A program made the translations under genes and the position numbers. The notes beneath the pieces were generated by a model. It saw nothing but the letters and a program-made list of their open reading frames with translations, searched no databases and was not told the origin of the DNA. Positions 16,952 through 24,286 of a stretch of 64,000 bases of DNA are shown piece after piece (position 1 is the first letter of the stretch; every line of letters begins with the position of its first letter). This DNA is from Mesorhizobium terrae (GTDB taxonomy: Bacteria; Pseudomonadota; Alphaproteobacteria; Rhizobiales; Rhizobiaceae). The stretch covers positions 3,675,501 through 3,739,500 of the forward strand of contig NZ_CP044218.1 of assembly GCF_008727715.1 (NCBI RefSeq), written 5' to 3'.

Positions 16952-17311
16952 TTAAAGCAGTGCCGTGCCGCACGGGATCCCAGAAGGGCCGCCCAAAACC
17001 ATTCCCGTCCGGAATAGTTTCACGTGACCACCACTGAAACAGTTATTCGGGTCTTTCAGACGGCCGGTGATGGCGACTTTAGCTTCGGCTGCGATGGCCT
17101 TCTGTTGGGCCAACGTTGCCGCCTTCTTCGCAGCGATTCGCTTGGATTTTCGACAAACGCTCCTGCCGATCGATGTTGCGGCCCTTATAAGCGAGTTGTG
17201 GAAAGCGGGTGTATTGGCAAGTAGCTCATCGCGCGTGCTGTCTCCATCTGCTTCAATGCGGCATGCCTCTGTCTCCGTCCAGCCGCCGCCACATAGATGG
17301 CGCGAAAGCCG
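16952..17311 (-). pseudogene. Possible 5'-truncated gene remnant on the minus strand
   Basis: An open minus-strand frame of 119 codons with no usable start near its 5' end; it is cut by a TAG at 17312-17314, inside the oppositely oriented Myb-like gene. The conceptual product has protein-like stretches (GGWTETEACRIEADGDSTRD, AAKKAATLAQQKAIAAEAKV, NNCFSGGHVKLFRTGMVLGG). It may be the leftover 3' part of a gene replaced by its neighbour. It occupies the 383-bp gap 16880-17262, which otherwise holds nothing I can name. The antisense of an Ala-rich frame could mimic this. Confidence 0.3.
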
Positions 17312-17856
17312 CTATGGAACTTCGCGAGCGCATGGTCCGCACAGGCAAGAATCTTGCTGGGCAGGACCTCTGGACCGACGACGAATTGAATCAGTGCCGG
17401 GATCACTATCCAGATAGGGATGCGATTGCACAGCGCCTGCCACGGCGAAGCGCTGAGGCGATCCGCCACAAGTGTAACGAATTGGGGCTGACCCCGGTGA
17501 GGAATCAGTGGACCGGGGCGGATGTAATGCGTCTTCGCAAGATCTATCATTCTGCCACCTGGCGCGAACTTCTTGCTGCATTTCCCGGCAGATCGGAGGA
17601 TGCAATCCGTGTTGCTGCGAACAAGCGTGGCATGCGCCGCGACAGAAAGCCGTACAAGGTTACTGGCAACACGATGCTAGATCAGCTCCGGACACATTGC
17701 TTCGAAAAGGGTTACACCATGCCCGACTTAGACTTTTATGCAAAATCCGGGAAATACTTCCAACGCTCGGAGTGGCGTAGGAACTGGTTCAGTGCTCGTA
17801 TCATCGCACGAGCGGTCAGGGAACTTGGCGGAGAGATCAAAGCTGAATGGGAATGA
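17263..17856 (+). CDS. Myb/SANT-like double DNA-binding domain protein
   Basis: A 197-residue protein (a shorter start at 17314, MELRERMV, is equally possible). It has two tandem Myb-like helix-turn-helix units: DLWTDDELNQCRDHYPDRDA with RSAEAIRHKCNELGL, and NQWTGADVMRLRKIYHSATW with RSEDAIRVAANKRGM. The Trp spacing and the R-S-x-x-A-I-R recognition helix are clear. A basic C-terminal region follows. It is probably an element-encoded regulator or terminase-like DNA-recognition protein; no target is known. Confidence 0.65.
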   Translation: MPLSPSSRRHIDGAKAAMELRERMVRTGKNLAGQDLWTDDELNQCRDHYPDRDAIAQRLPRRSAEAIRHKCNELGLTPVRNQWTGADVMRLRKIYHSATWRELLAAFPGRSEDAIRVAANKRGMRRDRKPYKVTGNTMLDQLRTHCFEKGYTMPDLDFYAKSGKYFQRSEWRRNWFSARIIARAVRELGGEIKAEWE

Positions 17857-17929
17857 CGATACTCCTTTGAGGCGGCGCGTGCGCTGCTAGGCTTCGACAA
17901 GTTCGAGGTTATCGGAAGCTAGGGAATCA

Positions 17930-17951
17930 GGGTCTGCAAATTTGCAGACCC
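17930..17951. repeat. Perfect 22-bp palindrome between convergent genes
   Basis: Half-site GGGTCTGCAAA is followed directly by its exact complement, centred at 17940/17941. It is in the gap between the rightward Myb-like gene and the leftward winged-helix gene. No T-run follows, so a terminator is not obvious; an operator is possible. Confidence 0.6.
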
Positions 17952-17975
17952 ACGAAGGATTTAAGACAATAGGCC

Positions 17976-17998
17976 TAATGTTTCCGCCTGGAACATTA
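17976..17998. repeat. Second inverted repeat in the same gap
   Basis: TAATGTT (17976-17982) and AACATTA (17992-17998) are perfect arms around a 9-bp centre. It lies 25 bp from the perfect palindrome and 36 bp from the end of the leftward winged-helix gene. Confidence 0.5.
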
Positions 17999-18033
17999 TC
18001 CGGGAATCCTATTCGATCATGAGGCGAATCCTT

Positions 18034-18381
18034 CTAGTCGCGGCTGGGTCGCGCGACGCCATCAGCCATCTGCTTGCCGCGCGCAACCCGTTCTCCCTCG
18101 TCGGTGAGCGATACGATCAGATGGGCTTCGTCGTAACCTTCGACAGTCCTGGACCTAAGCAATCCTTGCGCCTCAAGCCGCTGCAAGATTTCGCGGATCT
18201 GTGTCGGGCTGCCGTAGAGCCCGATTTCTTCCAGGCAGGCGCCGATAGTACGATTGCTGCCATGCCCGCCGAAAGCGTCGTGCAGGAGTATGCGCAGGAC
18301 CTGCAGCGCCTGTTCCTCTTCCCTGATGTGTGTGAACGGATCGATCTCGTTCGACGACTTCGCGCGGCTGCCGGCTGGCAT
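18034..18381 (-). CDS. VpaChn25_0724-like phage winged-helix protein
   Basis: A 115-residue protein. The helical N-terminal part (QALQVLRILLHDAFGGHGSN) and the wing (TQIREILQRLEAQGLLRSRT) match the small winged-helix proteins of the VpaChn25_0724 type found in transposable-phage modules, including the closing SLTDEGERVARGKQMADG. It is a probable DNA-binding regulator. It sits directly downstream of the leftward XRE gene with a 7-bp gap, so the two are co-transcribed. Confidence 0.65.
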   Translation of the reverse strand: MPAGSRAKSSNEIDPFTHIREEEQALQVLRILLHDAFGGHGSNRTIGACLEEIGLYGSPTQIREILQRLEAQGLLRSRTVEGYDEAHLIVSLTDEGERVARGKQMADGVARPSRD

Positions 18382-18388
18382 TGATGTG

Positions 18389-18631
18389 CTACTCGGCCGC
18401 TTGAGGCGTATTACGCAGGCGGACGCCTGGCCCTTCGCCGTCCCCCTCGATGAAGATTACTCCGGCCGCTTCGAGCGCGCGCTGGATTGCGTCGATCGAA
18501 TAGCCCGGGCCAGTGGCGTCTGTTTCGATCCTGGTGATCGTATTACGGTGTGCACCAGAGCGCTCGGCGAGATCGCGAACAGTCCAGTTCAATAGCCCGC
18601 GCGCGGCACGAATTTGTGCACTTGTCACCAT
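18389..18631 (-). CDS. XRE-type (Cro/CI-like) repressor
   Basis: An 80-residue protein that is almost entirely one helix-turn-helix: QIRAARGLLNWTVRDLAERS followed by GAHRNTITRIETDATGP. Its start is at ATG 18629-18631 (MVTSAQIRAA). The codons upstream lie within the repeated operator DNA and are not part of it. It faces the rightward operon at 18698 across a pair of 16-bp repeats and a separate dyad, so it most likely controls the choice between its own and the rightward transcript. Confidence 0.82.
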   Translation of the reverse strand: MVTSAQIRAARGLLNWTVRDLAERSGAHRNTITRIETDATGPGYSIDAIQRALEAAGVIFIEGDGEGPGVRLRNTPQAAE

Positions 18632-18680
18632 GTTGAATTCCTGTATGGTGCACCTGTCACCATAAATGTGCCGTTGGCAC
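18616..18680. promoter_or_regulatory. Divergent operator region of the XRE switch
   Basis: Two direct 16-bp repeats, GTGCACTTGTCACCAT (18616-18631) and GTGCACCTGTCACCAT (18648-18663), differ by one base and are 32 bp apart (three helical turns). The second is embedded in ATGGTG-N7-CACCAT. A further dyad GTGCC-GTT-GGCAC lies at 18668-18680. The first repeat covers the XRE start codon, so auto-repression is likely. Confidence 0.65.
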
Positions 18681-18697
18681 AATCGTAGGAGCAAACG

Positions 18698-19579
18698 ATG
18701 CGAACCGCAAGGACTCGCCACGAGAATCCTTTGTCAACAATTGAGGGACAGGATTCAATCCTTGGGAACTCTGACCCCGAAAAGCTCCGGACAACAGCGA
18801 GGATATCGGGAGGCACGAATCCTTGTGCACCGGGCGGTAGCGGCACCGGTTCTTCCAATGAACCGCAGGCAATTTCGCCCGCTACATCCTTGGAGAAGAT
18901 CATGAACCAGCATGTCCGGACATTGAGCGCTATTTCGAACGCCGCCCTCAACACAGAAGCGGAAACTGGCGACCGTTTGCTTGACGCCATCAGATCCTTC
19001 GAGGCCGGCCGCGATTTCGCAAATCGTGTTCGAGGCATTGAGGATGATGAAAGAGACGCGTTGATGGACTCTATTTACAGTCCCTTTTTTCAACGCCTCT
19101 CGAATTGGACTGAGGCCGCCCCTAGCCGGAAATCCGCTGTTGCCGCCTTGCGGCTGGCTGTGGACGAGAACGATGAATTTGTCGGCTCTCCGCTCGCGTC
19201 GAGCATGGTCAATGTAGCTTTCAAGTTCTTCGCTTCCGAACTCGAATGCGAAGACCTGGCTGATCGTCGCTGGGAGATTGCGGAGGCCGCCAGCGCCAAT
19301 GAAGCCCAAAAAGCAGAAGTGCCAACTTCCAAATCCTATGACCTCAACCACCTCGATTCCGACACAGCCCATCTTCACGAGCTTCTCGACACGATCGTCG
19401 ACAGCATCATGGACATGAGCTTCGAGCGGGATGGCAAGCGAGACACCCAACTGGATCGCATTTGTGCTCTCCTGTGGATCGCTCGTGATCTGGCCGGGCA
19501 GCTCTCTCAGAGAATCACGGACAACTTCCGGGAGATCGGAAGCACCTGTGACGGCTATCCCCGCGAGCACGCAGCATGA
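18698..19579 (+). CDS. Element protein of unknown function (first gene of rightward operon)
   Basis: A 293-residue frame beginning after GGAGCAAACG. The first 68 residues are low-complexity; a second, stronger start exists at 18902 (GGAGAAGATC then MNQHVRTLS), giving 225 residues. The rest is acidic and helical (LLDAIRSFEAGRDFANRVRG, LHELLDTIVDSIMDMSFERD). No family recognised. It is first in the unit controlled by the XRE operator and overlaps the next gene by ATGA. Confidence 0.55.
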   Translation: MRTARTRHENPLSTIEGQDSILGNSDPEKLRTTARISGGTNPCAPGGSGTGSSNEPQAISPATSLEKIMNQHVRTLSAISNAALNTEAETGDRLLDAIRSFEAGRDFANRVRGIEDDERDALMDSIYSPFFQRLSNWTEAAPSRKSAVAALRLAVDENDEFVGSPLASSMVNVAFKFFASELECEDLADRRWEIAEAASANEAQKAEVPTSKSYDLNHLDSDTAHLHELLDTIVDSIMDMSFERDGKRDTQLDRICALLWIARDLAGQLSQRITDNFREIGSTCDGYPREHAA

Positions 19580-19863
19580 ACACTCGCCTGGAGCCGATCT
19601 TGTTCCTGCCGATCACACTCACCATGCGGCTTCGGCTGGAAGCCGCGATTGAGAATCTGATTGCGCTGCTGGACGAGATTGATGGCGACGCTGAAATCGA
19701 GCCGGCCGTTGACGATGAGGACGGCGGCGACGAGGAGCCGGATACCGACGATGAACCTTCCCTTGGGGCCTTGAATAACTTGGCTCATCAAGGTGATTGG
19801 GCCGCTGCCGGCTATAGCGGCAGTGACGAGCTTGAAGACGATGCGCGCGATCTTCCGGCGTGA
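19576..19863 (+). CDS. Small acidic element protein
   Basis: A 95-residue protein with a helical start (RLRLEAAIENLIALLDEIDG) and an Asp/Glu-rich middle (about 40-60, DEDGGDEEPDTDDEP). This helix-plus-acid layout recurs in small rhizobial phage proteins next to regulators. It is ATGA-coupled to the upstream gene. Function unknown. Confidence 0.6.
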   Translation: MNTRLEPILFLPITLTMRLRLEAAIENLIALLDEIDGDAEIEPAVDDEDGGDEEPDTDDEPSLGALNNLAHQGDWAAAGYSGSDELEDDARDLPA

Positions 19864-19939
19864 TGACCGCAATCTGACCCCTGCTGATATACCGGCAGGG
19901 GTGGGTTTCCAGCGGCGAAATTAGGCGTGCTCCACGCTA

Positions 19940-20001
19940 AATGTCATTTCCACATTTGACAAAGGATGCGCGCTGGACCAAATTAATGTGGAAATCACAT
20001 T
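19940..20001. promoter_or_regulatory. Paired 17-bp operator-like dyads flanking a TTGACA element
   Basis: AATGTCATTTCCACATT (19940-19956) and AATGTGGAAATCACATT (19985-20001) are inverted copies of one another with one mismatch. Each is also a short dyad. A TTGACA lies at 19956-19961 between them. They are positioned to control the gene starting at 20012. Confidence 0.55.
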
Positions 20002-20011
20002 GGAGATATCC

Positions 20012-20578
20012 ATGCTTACGAAAGAGTTTGAACGCTTCCTTGCGCAATTTTCTGGCAATGCGGGTGAGGTGGATCAGCGGGTCCGCTTCTTGCGAGATAT
20101 CGATGTTCTGTCGACTGTCCGCGGTCGCTATGCTCCCGACATCAATCCGGAACAGATGGCTGCGATGATTCTCTCGCTGGTGTCGAGGCGCGCCAGCGAT
20201 GCGGCCAAGGTGACCCCGGAGGCGATGAAACTGCGGATTGTGGGCCGAGAAGGGGTTCCGAGCGACCTTGTCGGCAAATCGCTGCAAGAGTGTCTCGCCG
20301 GCTTCATCACCGATCCCGCCGCTGCGGAATATGTAGGAGCGGTTCGCTTCGAGATTGCAGAAACCGGGAAGATAGCCCGCCTCATCTTCAGGGATGGGAC
20401 GACTGCGCTTTTCACCAATGACGCTCACATCCGCGAAAGCGTTTCGTCGAGCGCCGAATTGTATTCAGCTGCGGCCTTGGACGGCTGCTACAGGCTTCTG
20501 GTGATCGGGATAGGCTTCCTCAAAGCAGCTGCGACCGAATTGGCTGAGGCGAACGAAGAAGGCGAGATTATCGCGTAA
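20012..20578 (+). CDS. Element protein of unknown function
   Basis: A 188-residue protein. The ATG at 20012 is chosen because GGAGATATCC precedes it and because the upstream in-frame ATG (19988) lies inside an operator-like repeat with no ribosome site. It begins MLTKEFERFLAQFSGNAGEV and has a helical C-terminus (LDGCYRLLVIGIGFLKAAAT). No family recognised. Preceded by its own promoter-like region, so it may be a separate transcription unit from 18698-19863. Confidence 0.55.
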   Translation: MLTKEFERFLAQFSGNAGEVDQRVRFLRDIDVLSTVRGRYAPDINPEQMAAMILSLVSRRASDAAKVTPEAMKLRIVGREGVPSDLVGKSLQECLAGFITDPAAAEYVGAVRFEIAETGKIARLIFRDGTTALFTNDAHIRESVSSSAELYSAAALDGCYRLLVIGIGFLKAAATELAEANEEGEIIA

Positions 20579-20590
20579 ACGGCCGGAGAC

Positions 20591-20881
20591 ATGATCATGG
20601 CGCGCCCCAACAGCTATTCGAAACCGGCGGATCATAGCCGGCCGCCGTCTTATATTACCTGCAGCACATTGGCACGTGAACTCGAAGTGTCGGAATCGAC
20701 CGTGTACGAGATGGTCCGGCGCGGCGTCCTTCCCCAGCCCGTGAAGCTGTCGAACGGTTGCGTCCGTTGGTGCTGGGCAGATGTGGAGTCGGCACTCGGA
20801 TCGTTGTCCGTAGGTTGCGCTTCGGAGGTCGCCGGCGATCCTTTCTTGGCGGGTTTGAAGAATGTCGCATCGCCGGCATAG
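20591..20881 (+). CDS. AlpA/MerR-like excisionase-type DNA-binding protein
   Basis: A 96-residue protein (or 94 from the ATG at 20597). ITCSTLARELEVSESTVYEM then RRGVLPQPVKLSNGCVRWCW is the winged-helix pattern of AlpA and excisionase proteins, with the R-x-G-x-L-P-x-P signature. It probably bends the att DNA for excision or activates the integrase promoter. Its 3' end overlaps the integrase start by 20 bp, so the two are coupled. Confidence 0.75.
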   Translation: MIMARPNSYSKPADHSRPPSYITCSTLARELEVSESTVYEMVRRGVLPQPVKLSNGCVRWCWADVESALGSLSVGCASEVAGDPFLAGLKNVASPA

Positions 20882-21944
20882 AGCGGCCGTCACGCTGCCG
20901 AAAGGCGTTCACCGCGTCGTGTCGCGTGGCCGCGAATACTTCTACTATCAGCCGGGCAGGGGCACCGACCATGTAGGGGCGCGGATCAAGCTCCCGAACG
21001 ATCCGCAGTCGCCTGAATTCTGGACAGCCCTTCGCCAGGCGCAAGGCATCGCCGGATCCGTGACGGCCAACACCATCGGCGCTTTGATCGACGCGTACGA
21101 AGCCGCGTGGCCGAGTCTTCCCCGCAAGCTGGCGGAAAGCACCCAGGAGAAATACAAGCAGTCTCTGCGCCCCGTGCGCGCTGCTTGGGGCAACCTCCAG
21201 GCTGAAAGTCTCCGGCCCTCCCATGTGCTGGCGCTCATCGAGACGATTGGAGCCGAAAAGCCCGGAACGGCCAACAACGTGCTGGATGCGCTGCGCTCCA
21301 TGTGTCGTTGGGCATGTGGACCGCGCGAGTTGTTGAGCCGCGATCCGACGCAAGGCGTTCCTCATTTCGAGCAGGGCGAGGGGCATAAGCCGTGGTCGCC
21401 GGAGCAACTCGCATGGGCCGACAAGAACCTGACGGGCATGCTGCGTCGCGCTTACGTGCTTGGGCGTTTCACCGGGCAGAGAATCAGCGACATGGTCCGG
21501 CTTGGCCCAACCGATGTCGACGAAGGTGGCTTCAGCCTTCGTCAGAAAAAGACCGGCGTCCGGCCGTGGTGTCCCATCTTCCCCGAGCTCGAGGCTGAAA
21601 TGGAGACGTGGGAAAAGCGGCCGGGTCCGTTCTTGCGGCAGGAGAGCGGAAAGCCGTTCACCCCGAATGGCCTATGGAAGATGCTCGACAGGGTGAGGGA
21701 AGACCATCCCGAACTCGCCGGCGTCGTTTGGCATGGGCTTCGCGCCAATGCCGTCATCCGGTTGCGGCAGGAAGGATACACCGCCCTTCAGATCAGCGAC
21801 ATGGTGGGGATGAGCGTTCCCATGGTCGAGAGATACAGCCGATATGCCGACCGCAAGGCCGGCGGGCAGGCCGTCCTTTTGCAAATGGAAGAACGGAAAC
21901 AGGCCAAAATTGTAAAACGCGGTAAAACTGGAAAGCGGAAATGA
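20862..21944 (+). CDS. int: Tyrosine recombinase (integrase)
   Basis: A 360-residue protein with an N-terminal SAM-like arm-binding domain (about 65-165) and a C-terminal catalytic domain. Catalytic residues seen are Arg207 (TGQRISDM), Lys230 (RQKKTG), His291 and Arg294 (WHGLRANA) and Tyr325 (VERYSRY); the second His of the classic R-K-H-R-H-Y set appears as Met317 (DMVGMSVP), a known variation. It would insert and excise the element at ssrA. Its stop is 31 bp from the right-hand 14-bp repeat, which fits an integrase reading toward attR. Confidence 0.93.
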   Translation: MSHRRHRAAVTLPKGVHRVVSRGREYFYYQPGRGTDHVGARIKLPNDPQSPEFWTALRQAQGIAGSVTANTIGALIDAYEAAWPSLPRKLAESTQEKYKQSLRPVRAAWGNLQAESLRPSHVLALIETIGAEKPGTANNVLDALRSMCRWACGPRELLSRDPTQGVPHFEQGEGHKPWSPEQLAWADKNLTGMLRRAYVLGRFTGQRISDMVRLGPTDVDEGGFSLRQKKTGVRPWCPIFPELEAEMETWEKRPGPFLRQESGKPFTPNGLWKMLDRVREDHPELAGVVWHGLRANAVIRLRQEGYTALQISDMVGMSVPMVERYSRYADRKAGGQAVLLQMEERKQAKIVKRGKTGKRK

Positions 21945-21969
21945 CGGCAGATCAAGGCACTAAAGGGCA

Positions 21970-22302
21970 GAAAAGGAAGTGGAGGCTTCTGTTGCCAGGT
22001 GCCTCCGGACCCCGCCTAGAGGTGCGAACCGCTAGGGCTTGATTTGAAGCGTTCGCGCCGCATTAAGCAGCGAGACGAGCTTCCGCATAGTTGTCGTTGG
22101 CAACTATAAGTTTAGCCCGATAACGGTGGTACAATGCCGGGCAAAAGTACGATCTTTACACCTTCGTCGATCCTATTTCGCCCCCAGCAAAAGCCGCTCC
22201 CTCCGGGAGACAGCGGTTTTTGGTGGAGGCGCCGGGTACCGCCCCCGGGTCCGAACGGCTTATTTCATCGCCTGTTTATCGCCATAGTCGGTCGAGCCGA
22301 CG
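21970..22302 (-). ncRNA. ssrA: Permuted two-piece tmRNA
   Basis: Reading the minus strand: an acceptor piece with T-arm and CCA (CCA at 22223-22221, preceded by GGCGCCTCCA), a 35-nt removed spacer (22220-22186) that folds as ACCGCT/AGCGGC, then a coding piece beginning GGGGGCGAAATAGGATCGAC at 22185. The tag frame at 22101-22063 encodes ANDNYAEARLAA plus stop (GCC ... GCT GCT TAA). It ends in a GGAGGC/GCCTCC hairpin and TTCCTTTTC. It rescues stalled ribosomes and tags proteins for ClpXP via SspB. Exact 5' end is approximate; TATATT at 22313-22308 may be its -10. Confidence 0.95.
21976..21989. repeat. attR-like 14-bp direct repeat within ssrA 3' end
   Basis: Exact copy of 12355-12368. On the minus strand it forms the 3' side of the ssrA terminal stem (GGAGGC...GCCTCC) and so regenerates the tmRNA end. 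Confidence 0.8.
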
Positions 22303-22386
22303 AAGCGAATATAGGGGGCGCGATCGGAAAATGAAAGGCTGCTTTCGCGGATCGATGCTGTGCCAATCGATGTTGTGAGGCTTGAC

Positions 22387-22402
22387 TTGCGCAAAAGCGC
22401 AA
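22387..22402. repeat. Dyad TTGCGC-AAAA-GCGCAA
   Basis: A perfect 6-bp-arm inverted repeat in the 205-bp gap between ssrA and the DUF2853 gene, overlapping TTGACT (22382-22387). It could be a regulator site; no gene is present in this gap. Confidence 0.4.
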
Positions 22403-22507
22403 CCGAAGGTTTGGGTCGGTGAGGAGAATCCGGTTGTGTCCGGGTTCGCGGCTTATTCCAGTTGCTCTCACCGGACAGACGCATGGCTCCGATGAGGGGA
22501 ATTCCTG

Positions 22508-22819
22508 ATGAGCGATTATCTTGCAGACGTGAAGAAATATGACGCCGGCGCCAGCGCCGAAGTTGTCGAAAAGATCGTGAAGCACCTGGGCATCGCGCTC
22601 CGGAACCGCGATTCCTCGCTGGTGTCCTGCACCGACCCGGAAGAGCTCAAGCGCGTGAGAGACAGCTGGGTGGGCAAGAAGCTCGGCATCGCCGACGCCA
22701 AGAAGGCCGACGCAGCGATCGAGAAGACCTGCAAGGCCATGCATGCCGACCACAGCAAGGGCCGCGTGACCTTCTACTATCTGGTCGCCAAGGATCTCGG
22801 CAAGCTCGGCTCGCTCTAA
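22508..22819 (+). CDS. DUF2853 family protein
   Basis: A 103-residue cytosolic protein that begins MSDYLADVKKYDAGASAEVV and includes the conserved SWVGKKLGIADAKKADAAIE and YYLVAKDLGKL segments of DUF2853. The family has no assigned function. GATGAGGGGAATTCCTG upstream provides a ribosome site. Stands alone between ssrA and thyA. Confidence 0.85.
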   Translation: MSDYLADVKKYDAGASAEVVEKIVKHLGIALRNRDSSLVSCTDPEELKRVRDSWVGKKLGIADAKKADAAIEKTCKAMHADHSKGRVTFYYLVAKDLGKLGSL

Positions 22820-22960
22820 GCTTCAGAGACACGTTGGATGTGTATCCGGCGCGGTATCGCGCCGGAAGGCTGTGGTTTGGCGTGCCTGGGCGATAGCCCT
22901 GCGGCGGCGGGTCGGTTATGATCGACAGCGACGCAAATCCCGCGAATCAGGGCAATAGCG

Positions 22961-23755
22961 ATGCGCCAATATCTGGACCTGCTGAACCATGTGATGGAGC
23001 ATGGCACCAACCGGGGCGACCGCACCGGCACCGGCACACGCTCGGTGTTCGGCTATCAGATGCGTTTCGATCTGGCCGACGGCTTCCCGGTGCTTACCAC
23101 CAAGAAACTGCACCTGAAGTCGATCATCCACGAACTTCTGTGGTTTCTGGCCGGCGATACCAACATCAAATATCTGAACGACCACGGCGTCACCATCTGG
23201 GACGAGTGGGCGGATGCCAAGGGCGATCTCGGCCCGGTCTATGGCAAGCAGTGGCGCTCCTGGCCGGATGCGCATGGCGGCACCATCGACCAGATCGAAA
23301 ATCTGCTCCGCGAAATCCGCTGCAATCCTTATTCACGCCGGCTGATCGTCTCGGCATGGAATCCGGCCGAGGTGGAGGCAATGGCGCTGCCGCCCTGCCA
23401 CTGCCTGTTCCAGTTCTACGTTTCGGACGGACGGCTGTCATGCCAGCTCTACCAGCGTTCCGCGGACATCTTTCTCGGCGTGCCGTTCAACATCGCTTCC
23501 TATGCGCTGCTCACCATGATGGTGGCGCAGGTGACGGGGCTGAAACCCGGCGATTTCGTGCACACGCTGGGTGACGCGCACATCTATTCCAACCATTTCG
23601 AACAGGCGCGCGAGCAGTTGCAGCGCAAGCCGAAAACACTGCCGACGATGTGGATGAACCCCGAGGTGAAGGACCTTTTCTCCTTCCGCTTCGAGGATTT
23701 CCGTCTTGAGAACTACGTCGCCGACGCGACGATCAAGGCACCGATCGCGGTGTAA
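22961..23755 (+). CDS. thyA: Thymidylate synthase
   Basis: A 264-residue ThyA of the usual short bacterial length. Catalytic Cys146 lies in [10 protein letters not shown], with the folate/dUMP-binding stretches [11 protein letters not shown] and [20 protein letters not shown]. It makes dTMP from dUMP using methylene-tetrahydrofolate; the dihydrofolate it produces is recycled by FolA, encoded 6.7 kb downstream. An AGGGCAATAGCG precedes the start. Confidence 0.97.
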   Translation: MRQYLDLLNHVMEHGTNRGDRTGTGTRSVFGYQMRFDLADGFPVLTTKKLHLKSIIHELLWFLAGDTNIKYLNDHGVTIWDEWADAKGDLGPVYGKQWRSWPDAHGGTIDQIENLLREIRCNPYSRRLIVSAWNPAEVEAMALPPCHCLFQFYVSDGRLSCQLYQRSADIFLGVPFNIASYALLTMMVAQVTGLKPGDFVHTLGDAHIYSNHFEQAREQLQRKPKTLPTMWMNPEVKDLFSFRFEDFRLENYVADATIKAPIAV

Positions 23756-23793
23756 TCGCCGCCGGCCAGCCGAATGGCTGCGGGGCGATCGTT

Positions 23794-24285
23794 TCAGCCC
23801 ACTTCGAAGTCGCCGGCCTGCGGCGGAGCGATAGGCGTGAACAGCGTGCGGTCGGGTTTCAGGTCGAGCAATGGCGTGCCGTCGAGGCAGTCTATGCCGC
23901 GGACCAGAACGGTCGATCCCTCGACGTCGACCAACGTGACGATGGACGTGCCGATCGGGTTCGGCCTGACCGGCGAGCGCAGGGCGAAAGTACCGCGCGC
24001 ACTGCCGTCATTGGCCGGGCTCTGCCTGACGAGGTCGCGGCGCGACAGATGCAGCCAGTAAAGTACTTCCAGCCGCTCGAACTGTTCGATGCCGGCCAGC
24101 GCCTGTTGCCAGAGCGGGAAGACCTCGATGTGGCAGACCGGACCGTCGGCGCGGCCCTGGCGCGGCGTCACCAGCCGCGAGGTCCAGGGTGTGCGGATGG
24201 TGCCGATGAAGACGAGCCCGGCATCCGTCGCCGCGGGCGCTTCGACGGCGATCTCGCCTTGGCGGATTTCGTTCTCGCGAACCAA
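23794..24285 (-). CDS. TrmO/TsaA-like tRNA methyltransferase
   Basis: A 163-residue protein. [28 protein letters not shown] and the hallmark [17 protein letters not shown] show the TrmO (YaeB/VirR, UPF0066) fold, which uses SAM to methylate the N6-threonylcarbamoyladenosine at tRNA position 37. It ends close to thyA in convergent orientation; a CAGCC-GAAT-GGCTG hairpin lies between. Stop codon TCA-complement at 23794. Confidence 0.88.
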   Translation of the reverse strand: MVRENEIRQGEIAVEAPAATDAGLVFIGTIRTPWTSRLVTPRQGRADGPVCHIEVFPLWQQALAGIEQFERLEVLYWLHLSRRDLVRQSPANDGSARGTFALRSPVRPNPIGTSIVTLVDVEGSTVLVRGIDCLDGTPLLDLKPDRTLFTPIAPPQAGDFEVG

Positions 24286-24286
24286 A

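Larger units (their letters stand above)
12355..21989. mobile_element. Integrative element (about 9.6 kb) in ssrA: phage satellite or decayed prophage
   Basis: The element is bounded by 14-bp direct repeats GAAGTGGAGGCTTC; the right copy is the 3' end of the intact ssrA gene on the minus strand. The tyrosine recombinase gene ends 31 bp from that copy, as expected for a tmRNA-targeting integrase. Contents in order: small coupled gene, initiator-like gene with internal dyads, zinc ribbon, HK97-type capsid protein, Ntn-hydrolase-like and NlpC/P60-like genes, Myb-like gene, two leftward regulators, a rightward operon, AlpA-like gene, integrase. No terminase, portal, protease, tail tube or lysin gene was found. 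Element identity is well supported; satellite versus remnant prophage is not settled. Confidence 0.85.

Noticed and set aside
22134..22334. A plus-strand 66-codon frame
   Set aside because: It lies across the tmRNA acceptor and coding pieces on the opposite strand.
22387..22402. Terminator for ssrA or DUF2853
   Set aside because: No T-run follows the dyad on either strand and it is upstream of both genes' transcribed regions.
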